Shown: in pieces, positions 6,477 to 11,302 of the stretch
Numbering within the stretch: position 1 is the stretch's first letter
How the letters are laid out: the number at the start of each line of letters is the position of its first letter
Notes under the pieces: generated by a model
Database searches by the model: none
Seen by the model: only the letters and a program-made list of their open reading frames with translations
Told to the model about the DNA's origin: nothing
From: an uncultured Flavobacteriia bacterium
Lineage (GTDB): Bacteria; Bacteroidota; Bacteroidia; Flavobacteriales; Flavobacteriaceae
Assembly (NCBI GenBank): GCA_946482495.1
Contig: CAMLRV010000052.1
Coordinates: 1 to 11,302 of the forward strand
Length of the DNA stretch: 11,302 bases
Direction: 5' to 3'
Program-made: the position numbers and the translations under genes

Positions 6477-8093
6477 ATGAAGAAACTATACTTTTTATTA
6501 ATTTTAGTTGCAGCCAATTTTGGTTATTCTCAAACTGAAGATGCTTGGGTATATTTTAATGATAAACCAAGTGCGGCTACGTTTCTATCCAATCCATTAA
6601 CGATGTTAACGCAACGTTCTTTAGACAGAAGAACGGCACAAAATATTCCATTAGACATTACGGATGTTCCAGTTGAACAATCTTATATTAATCAAATCAT
6701 TTCAGCAAGCGGAATTATAGTAAAAGCGAAATCGAAATGGTTAAATGCTTTACATGTTCGTGGTTCTCAAGTTGATATTCAGGCGTTAACAAGTTTAGGT
6801 TTTGTAAATCACGTAACTTTTGCCAATCATTCTTTAAATCCTGGCGGAAGAGTTGCTCAAAATCCAAATAAAATTCAAGCGGTAAATAAAAATTTAGACG
6901 TTCAAATTTCATACAATTATGGAGGTTCTCAAAATCAAATTGAAATGTTAAATGGGCATTTATTACACCAACAAAATTTTACGGGACAAGGAAAAATTAT
7001 TGGTGTCTTGGATTCTGGTTTTACTGGAGTGAATACTGCCGCACCATTTCAAAATTTAATTACAAATAATCAAATTTTAGGCGGCTATAATTTCCCTGAT
7101 GGAAATACTAATTATTTTTCTCGACACAACCATGGTACAAATGTATTATCTACTATGGGTGGTTTTGCAGACGGACAATTAGTTGGAACAGCTCCAAATG
7201 CTCAATATTATTTATTCATTACAGAAGATGTAAATTCTGAAAATCCTGTTGAAGAATCCTATTGGGTAGAAGCTGCAGAATTGGCAGATTACTATGGAGT
7301 GGATGTAATTAATTCTTCTTTAGGATATTTTGATTACGATAATACAAACTATTCGTATCAATATGATGATATGATTGGGAATAAGTCTTTTATTTCTCGT
7401 GGAGCAAATATGGCTTTCAATAAGGGAATTGTTGTGGTAATTAGTGCTGGTAATTCTGGTGCAAACCCAGAACCTCATATCGCTACTCCAGCCGATGCTT
7501 TTGGAGCATTAACAGTTGGAGCGGTAAATAGTACAGAAGCTTATGCGAGTTTTAGTTCAATCGGACCATCTTATGACGGACGTGTAAAACCAGATGTTTG
7601 TGCAAAAGGAGCAGGAACAACAGTTTCGTCTCCAACTGGAACCATTTATACTTCCAACGGAACTTCGTTTTCTAGTCCGGTTTTGGCCGGAATGGTTGCA
7701 ACATTTTGGTCGGCTTTACCAAATTTAACCGCACAACAAGTAGTAAATTTTGTCAGACAATCTGCAGATAATTATAATGCACCAACCAATCAAAAAGGAT
7801 ATGGAATTCCAGATTTTCAATTGGCATTAAATAATGCTTTAAGTTTAGAAGCTATTGATGCCAATCAAAACTTTTTGGTGTATCCCAATCCTGCTGAAAA
7901 TCAAATTATTTTTCGTTTAGAGAACAATATTAAGGGAATTGTGCGTTTATATGATGTATTAGGCCAAAATATTTTAGAAAGAGAAATCTCTGAAAATAAT
8001 AATGCAATTGATATTCAAAATTTGTCAAACGGAATTTATTATTATAATTTTGAGTCGGATAAAGTATATAAAGGAAAAATTATAAAAAAGTAA
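6477..8093 (+). CDS. Subtilisin-like (S8) serine protease with type IX secretion sorting domain
   Basis: A 538-residue exported peptidase. A signal peptide (residues 1-19, ending GYSQ) takes it to the periplasm. Residues about 20-125 look like the propeptide typical of Bacteroidota S8 enzymes, with LTQRSLDRR. The catalytic triad is intact: Asp179 (GVLDSG), His219 (HNHGTNV) and Ser397 (NGTSFSSP), with the oxyanion Asn326 in SAGNSG. The last 75 or so residues form a Por-secretion (T9SS type A) sorting domain beginning FLVYPNPAENQ at 466, with LYDVLGQ and NLSNGIYYYNF and a basic C-terminus. The predicted path is Sec export, then release at or anchoring to the cell surface by T9SS. The T9SS machinery is not in the window. 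A candidate promoter precedes it, and the flavoprotein gene follows within 21 bp. Role is probably extracellular protein digestion; the substrate cannot be inferred. Confidence 0.95.
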   Translation: MKKLYFLLILVAANFGYSQTEDAWVYFNDKPSAATFLSNPLTMLTQRSLDRRTAQNIPLDITDVPVEQSYINQIISASGIIVKAKSKWLNALHVRGSQVDIQALTSLGFVNHVTFANHSLNPGGRVAQNPNKIQAVNKNLDVQISYNYGGSQNQIEMLNGHLLHQQNFTGQGKIIGVLDSGFTGVNTAAPFQNLITNNQILGGYNFPDGNTNYFSRHNHGTNVLSTMGGFADGQLVGTAPNAQYYLFITEDVNSENPVEESYWVEAAELADYYGVDVINSSLGYFDYDNTNYSYQYDDMIGNKSFISRGANMAFNKGIVVVISAGNSGANPEPHIATPADAFGALTVGAVNSTEAYASFSSIGPSYDGRVKPDVCAKGAGTTVSSPTGTIYTSNGTSFSSPVLAGMVATFWSALPNLTAQQVVNFVRQSADNYNAPTNQKGYGIPDFQLALNNALSLEAIDANQNFLVYPNPAENQIIFRLENNIKGIVRLYDVLGQNILEREISENNNAIDIQNLSNGIYYYNFESDKVYKGKIIKK

Positions 8094-8114
8094 GAAACTT
8101 TGGTTTCAAAAAAT

Positions 8115-9059
8115 ATGAATAGAATAACACAATTATTTGGCATAAAATATCCAATTATTCAAGGTGGAATGATTTGGAATAGTGGATATAAATTAGCAAG
8201 TGCAGTGAGTAATGCTGGTGGATTAGGACTTATTGGAGCAGGTTCCATGTATCCAGAAGTTTTAAGAGAACACATTCAAAAATGTAAAAAGGCAACCTCA
8301 AAACCTTTTGGAGTGAATGTTCCGATGTTATATCCAAACATTGATGAAATCATGCAAATTATTGTGGAAGAAGGTGTGAAAATTGTTTTTACATCAGCTG
8401 GAAATCCGAAAACTTGGACCACTTTTTTAAAGGAAAGAGGGATTACTGTCGTTCATGTGGTTAGTAGCTCTAAATTTGCTTTAAAAGCTCAAGAAGCAGG
8501 AGTAGATGCTGTGGTTGCAGAAGGTTTTGAAGCCGGTGGGCATAACGGTCGTGAAGAAACTACCACACTAACTTTAATTCCAATGGTAAAAGAAAATGTA
8601 ACTATTCCTTTAATTGCCGCTGGAGGAATTGCCACTGGAAAAGGAATGTTAGCTGCCATGACTTTAGGTGCTGATGGCGTACAAATGGGAAGTCGTTTTG
8701 CAGCTTCTACAGAATCTAGTGCGCATGACGATTTTAAGAAAACAATTTTAGAAACTCAAGAAGGTGATACTTTAGTTACTTTAAAAGAATTGGCGCCCGT
8801 TCGGTTAATTAAAAATAAATTTTTTCATGATGTACAAGAAGCGTATGCCAATTGTGCTTCAACAGAAGATTTAAAAACTTTATTAGGTAGAGCAAGAGCT
8901 AAACGCGGAATGTTTGAAGGTGATTTAGTAGAAGGAGAATTAGAAATTGGACAAATTGCCGGATTAATTCATGATATTTTACCTGTTGAAATTATAATTG
9001 GCAATATTATTGCTGAATTTAATTTCGCAAAAGAAAGTGTAAATGAAATTCAATTTTAA
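8115..9059 (+). CDS. FMN-dependent nitronate monooxygenase / FabK-type enoyl-ACP reductase family protein
   Basis: A TIM-barrel flavoprotein of the 2-nitropropane dioxygenase superfamily. Motifs from the N-terminus are YPIIQGGM (12-19), GGLGLIGAGSM (35-45), PFGVNVPMLYP, FTSAGNP (92-98), AEGFEAGGHNG (135-145) with conserved His143, AAGGIATG (168-175) and GADGVQMGSRF (185-195) for FMN phosphate binding. The whole layout, including the His position, closely resembles Streptococcus FabK (His144), so it could reduce enoyl-ACP in fatty-acid synthesis. The same motifs are shared with nitronate monooxygenases, which detoxify nitroalkane anions, so I leave the symbol blank. The frame can extend to TTG at 8100, but ATG at 8115 is preferred: it gives MNRITQLFGIKYP, matching the family N-terminus, in 314 residues. 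It follows the protease by 21 bp and precedes the next gene by 10 bp, so it is probably co-transcribed. Confidence 0.85.
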   Translation: MNRITQLFGIKYPIIQGGMIWNSGYKLASAVSNAGGLGLIGAGSMYPEVLREHIQKCKKATSKPFGVNVPMLYPNIDEIMQIIVEEGVKIVFTSAGNPKTWTTFLKERGITVVHVVSSSKFALKAQEAGVDAVVAEGFEAGGHNGREETTTLTLIPMVKENVTIPLIAAGGIATGKGMLAAMTLGADGVQMGSRFAASTESSAHDDFKKTILETQEGDTLVTLKELAPVRLIKNKFFHDVQEAYANCASTEDLKTLLGRARAKRGMFEGDLVEGELEIGQIAGLIHDILPVEIIIGNIIAEFNFAKESVNEIQF

Positions 9060-9069
9060 TGCTATAAAA

Positions 9070-9486
9070 ATGAAAAAATTAGTTATAATCTTATTTTTTG
9101 GTTTGTGTTTCCAATTTGGATTTTCTCAAACATATCAATTTAAAACTACAGGTTATTCAGTTTCATTAAAAAACCCAAATAACGATCAATGGACGAAATG
9201 GTCTAAAACACAACCAACGGAAATTTTAATAAACTTAGATAGAGATAAACATAGATTTATTATTTATTCTGAAATTATTCAGCTTTTTAATATTGTTAAA
9301 TACGAAGAGAAAGTGGAAAATGCTGAAGGAACTAGTAATAAATATATTTGTGTAGATAATGAAGGTCTTAATACAGTTATTACAATAATTTCGCCTAAAA
9401 ATGCTGGTCCTAACAAGCAAATTTACATTACAACTGAGGAAATGATCATCGAATATGATATGATTTATCTAGGAGAAAAAAAATAA
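9070..9486 (+). CDS. Small exported protein of unknown function
   Basis: A 138-residue protein with a strong signal peptide: MKKLVIILFFGLCFQFGFSQ, cleavage expected after residue 20. I chose ATG 9070 because it puts the signal peptide at the N-terminus. An ATG at 9043 in the same frame would add nine residues ahead of it and overlap the previous gene by 17 bp. The mature part (about 118 residues) has alternating hydrophobic and polar stretches such as HRFIIYSEIIQLF and NTVITIIS and looks mostly beta. It has no cysteine pair, lipobox or repeat I can name. It lies 10 bp after the flavoprotein gene and 5 bp before pabB, so it probably shares their transcript. I do not recognise the family. A periplasmic or secreted protein is the only safe statement. 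Confidence 0.75.
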   Translation: MKKLVIILFFGLCFQFGFSQTYQFKTTGYSVSLKNPNNDQWTKWSKTQPTEILINLDRDKHRFIIYSEIIQLFNIVKYEEKVENAEGTSNKYICVDNEGLNTVITIISPKNAGPNKQIYITTEEMIIEYDMIYLGEKK

Positions 9487-9491
9487 AATTC

Positions 9492-10793
9492 TTGCGTACA
9501 AATATTTCAAAATATATCCACAATGTTGCTCTTTTTAAAGAGCAACTTTTGTATTGGAGCAATCAGTTTAGAGAAGTTGTTGTTTTAGATAGTAATATCG
9601 AAAGCAATGAAAATCAACTGTATAAATCGTATGATTATATTGTTGCAGTTGAAGCTTTTACTTCCATTCAAACCGATCATGAAAAAGCTTTTGAAGATTT
9701 ATATCAATATCAATCTAAAGCTAACGATTGGTTATTTGGTTATTTATCTTACGATTTAAAAAATGATGTTGAGCATTTGAAATCTCAAAATTCTGATGGT
9801 TTGCACTTTCCCGATTTGTACTTTTTTCAGCCTAAAAAGATTTTCTTAGTAAAAGAAAATACGGTTGAAATTCAGTATTTAAATATGTGTGATGATGAAG
9901 TAGAAACTGATTTTGAAGAAATTATTCAAAGTCAAAAGTCAGAAGTCAAAAGTCAGAAGTTGCCAATAAGCATTCAACAACGTATTTCCAAAGAAAATTA
10001 CCTCAAAAAAACGGAGAAAATGTTAGGCCATATTCATCGTGGTGATATTTATGAAGCTAATTTTTGTATGGAATTTTTTGCTGAAGATGCCAATATTCAA
10101 CCTGAAGTAATTTATCAGAAGCTAAATGAAATTTCTGCTTCCCCTTTTGCAGTTTATTTCAAGAAAAACCAGCATTATTTACTTTCGTCTTCACCAGAAC
10201 GTTATTTAAAAAAAGAAGATCAAAAAGTAATTTCTCAACCGATAAAAGGAACTGGAAAGCGAAATTCTAATCCAGAATTAGATGAGAAAAATAAAATAGA
10301 ACTTCAAAATAATCCAAAAGAACGTTCTGAAAATATTATGATTGTCGATTTGGTTCGAAATGATTTATCTCATACCGCCACAAAAGGTTCAGTTGATGTG
10401 GAAGAATTGTGTCAAATTTATTCGTTTAAGCAAGTACACCAAATGATTTCTACTGTGGTTTCGAATGTTGAATTTACCACTTCGCCAATTGAAATTTTAC
10501 GCACGACTTTCCCAATGGGAAGTATGACTGGTGCTCCAAAAATTTCTGCCATGCAAATTATAGAAGAATTAGAAGAAACCAAACGAGGTTTATATAGTGG
10601 AGCAGTAGGTTATTTCAAACCTAATGGTGATTTCGATTTCAATGTGGTTATTCGAAGTATTTTATACAATTCGGAAAATCAATATTTGAGTTTTTCTGTG
10701 GGAAGTGCCATTACTTCTGAAGCAATTCCTGTAAATGAGTATGAAGAATGTTTACTGAAAGCCAAAGCGATGTTCGAGGTACTTGGTAGTTAG
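9492..10793 (+). CDS. pabB: Aminodeoxychorismate synthase component I (chorismate-binding enzyme), TTG start
   Basis: Converts chorismate plus ammonia to 4-amino-4-deoxychorismate for folate synthesis, normally with a PabA glutamine amidotransferase. The 433-residue protein has an N-terminal domain (to about 130) and a chorismate-binding domain (from about 165). Motifs are GDIYEANFCMEF (184-195), SSSPERYL (232-239), QPIKGTGKR (249-257), ERSENIMIVDLVRNDL (277-292), MGSMTGAPK (342-350) and GLYSGAVGYFKPNGDFDFNVVIRS. Lys252 in PIKGT is the residue typical of PabB, whereas TrpE has Ala there, so PabB is favoured over anthranilate synthase. The start is TTG 9492: no ATG occurs in frame until about codon 132, far inside the protein, and MRTNISKYIHNVALFKEQLL fits homologues as I recall them. 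A terminator-like hairpin overlaps codons 12-19, and a heptamer repeat encodes part of the interdomain linker (about 147-156). pabA is not visible. Confidence 0.92.
   Translation: MRTNISKYIHNVALFKEQLLYWSNQFREVVVLDSNIESNENQLYKSYDYIVAVEAFTSIQTDHEKAFEDLYQYQSKANDWLFGYLSYDLKNDVEHLKSQNSDGLHFPDLYFFQPKKIFLVKENTVEIQYLNMCDDEVETDFEEIIQSQKSEVKSQKLPISIQQRISKENYLKKTEKMLGHIHRGDIYEANFCMEFFAEDANIQPEVIYQKLNEISASPFAVYFKKNQHYLLSSSPERYLKKEDQKVISQPIKGTGKRNSNPELDEKNKIELQNNPKERSENIMIVDLVRNDLSHTATKGSVDVEELCQIYSFKQVHQMISTVVSNVEFTTSPIEILRTTFPMGSMTGAPKISAMQIIEELEETKRGLYSGAVGYFKPNGDFDFNVVIRSILYNSENQYLSFSVGSAITSEAIPVNEYEECLLKAKAMFEVLGS
9525..9550 (+). promoter_or_regulatory. Terminator-like hairpin inside the 5' end of pabB
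   Basis: GTTGCTCTT (9525-9533) pairs perfectly with AAGAGCAAC (9538-9546) around a 4-nt loop and is followed by TTTT (9547-9550). It lies 39 bp after the stop of the preceding gene but within codons 12-19 of pabB. It has the form of a weak intrinsic terminator or attenuator, with a short U tract. The encoded residues (NVALFKEQL) are plausible for the family, so the hairpin may be a by-product of coding. Confidence 0.4.
9931..9958 (+). repeat. Heptamer tandem repeat (GTCAAAA/GTCAGAA x4) within pabB
   Basis: Four perfect 7-bp units alternate GTCAAAA, GTCAGAA, GTCAAAA, GTCAGAA, so the 14-bp pair is duplicated exactly. They encode the polar stretch SQKSEVKSQK in the linker between the N-terminal and chorismate-binding domains. 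Because 7 and 14 are not multiples of three, gain or loss of a single unit would shift the frame. Confidence 0.85.
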
Positions 10794-10885
10794 TGAATAA
10801 TGAATGAGGAATAGTTGAAAATAGTAAGAAAAATGCTAAATTCGTTAATCAAAGAAATATAAGTTTAAATTAAAAGTTAGGAGTT
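10787..10885 (+). repeat. Degenerate heptamer tracts in the pabB-tilS gap
   Basis: The 121-bp gap (10794-10914) holds no gene. Starting at the pabB stop it reads in 7-bp steps TAGTTAG, TGAATAA, TGAATGA, GGAATAG (10787-10814). Further on, AAAAGTTAGGAGTT (10872-10885) matches 12 of 14 positions of the in-gene unit AAAAGTCAGAAGTT (9948-9961). These look like decayed members of the same 7-bp-periodic repeat family. No terminator hairpin and no convincing promoter is seen. TAAGTTTA at 10860-10867 is one mismatch from the -7 element but lacks a -33 partner. Confidence 0.5.
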
Positions 10886-10914
10886 TATCACTTATGCCTT
10901 TTCACTAAAATACA

Positions 10915-11302
10915 ATGCTAGAAAAATTTCAAAATCATATTAATTCTAAATTTTCTTTTCTAAAAGAAAAAAAACTTCTTTTGGCTACTAGTGGCGGAAT
11001 GGATAGTATGACTTTGATGCATTTATTTAAAAAATTAGACTTAAATTTTGCCATAGCGCATTGTAATTTTCAATTGCGAGGAAAAGAAAGTGATGAAGAT
11101 GAGAATTTTGTAAAAAATGTTGCTAAAAAGTACAAAATAGATTGTTTTTCGATAAAATTTGATACTAAAGAATATTCGTTAATACATAAATTATCTACTC
11201 AAGTTGCTTCCAGAAATTGGAGCTATAATTGGTTTAATGAATTAGTTAAAAAAGAAAATTTCGATTATATTATTACTGCACATCATGCAGACGACTCAGT
11301 GG
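10915..11302 (+). CDS. tilS: tRNA(Ile)-lysidine synthetase, N-terminal part (3' end outside window)
   Basis: PP-loop ATPase that attaches lysine to C34 of the minor tRNA-Ile(CAU), changing decoding from AUG to AUA. It is essential in most bacteria. ATG at 10915 opens the frame, and 129 codons are visible before the right edge. The PP-loop SGGMDSM is at residues 26-32, followed by the TilS-specific AHCNFQLRGKESDED (from 48) and TAHHADDSV at the very end of the visible sequence. The segment RNWSYNWF stands where many homologues have ARxxRYxWF, a slight variation. The gene follows pabB after a repeat-containing gap. Motif spacing and identity make the call firm despite truncation. Confidence 0.95.
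   Translation, partial: MLEKFQNHINSKFSFLKEKKLLLATSGGMDSMTLMHLFKKLDLNFAIAHCNFQLRGKESDEDENFVKNVAKKYKIDCFSIKFDTKEYSLIHKLSTQVASRNWSYNWFNELVKKENFDYIITAHHADDSV

Noticed and set aside
9492..10793. Anthranilate synthase component I (trpE)
   Set aside because: The PIKGT motif has the lysine typical of PabB, and no other trp genes are nearby.
1..11302. CRISPR array, insertion sequence, prophage or tRNA genes
   Set aside because: Searched by eye for spaced direct repeats, terminal inverted repeats, transposase motifs and tRNA-like cloverleaf ends; none seen.

Overview
The window looks like chromosomal DNA from a member of the Flavobacteriaceae, probably Flavobacterium or a close relative. It is strongly AT-rich. 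Gene starts lack clear Shine-Dalgarno sites and are preceded by A-rich leaders. Two starts carry exact matches to the Bacteroidota -7 promoter element TAnnTTTG. A secreted protease has a C-terminal type IX secretion sorting domain, and the proteins read as flavobacterial housekeeping genes. No insertion sequence, integrase, CRISPR array, tRNA or rRNA was seen.

Left part (1-3259, plus strand): the C-terminal half of the membrane insertase YidC, closed by a strong intrinsic terminator (883-920). A leader of about 105 bp follows, holding two tiny ORFs and repeated start regions. Next come proC (last step of proline synthesis), then a secreted MORN-type repeat protein tightly coupled to a DUF4956 membrane protein.

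Middle (3249-5251): a 625-residue protein on the minus strand that converges on and overlaps the DUF4956 gene by 11 bp. It has a signal peptide, then a phosphohistidine swivelling domain, then a PPDK-type ATP-binding domain. That order is permuted relative to PEP synthase and matches glucan water dikinase. It is the most interesting gene here. It is divergent from mnmA across a 125-bp promoter region.

Right part (5252-11302, plus strand): mnmA (tRNA 2-thiouridylase), a T9SS-exported subtilisin-like protease, a FabK/nitronate monooxygenase flavoprotein, a small exported protein of unknown function, pabB (aminodeoxychorismate synthase component I, TTG start) and the first 129 codons of tilS (tRNA-Ile lysidine synthetase). 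From the protease to pabB, gaps are 5-21 bp, suggesting one transcription unit. mnmA and tilS are both PP-loop tRNA-modifying ATPases that act on the anticodon loop.

Most of the window is ordinary core genome. Points worth a second look are the exported dikinase-like protein, the leader of proC, a terminator-like hairpin inside the start of pabB, and 7-bp-periodic repeats inside and just after pabB.
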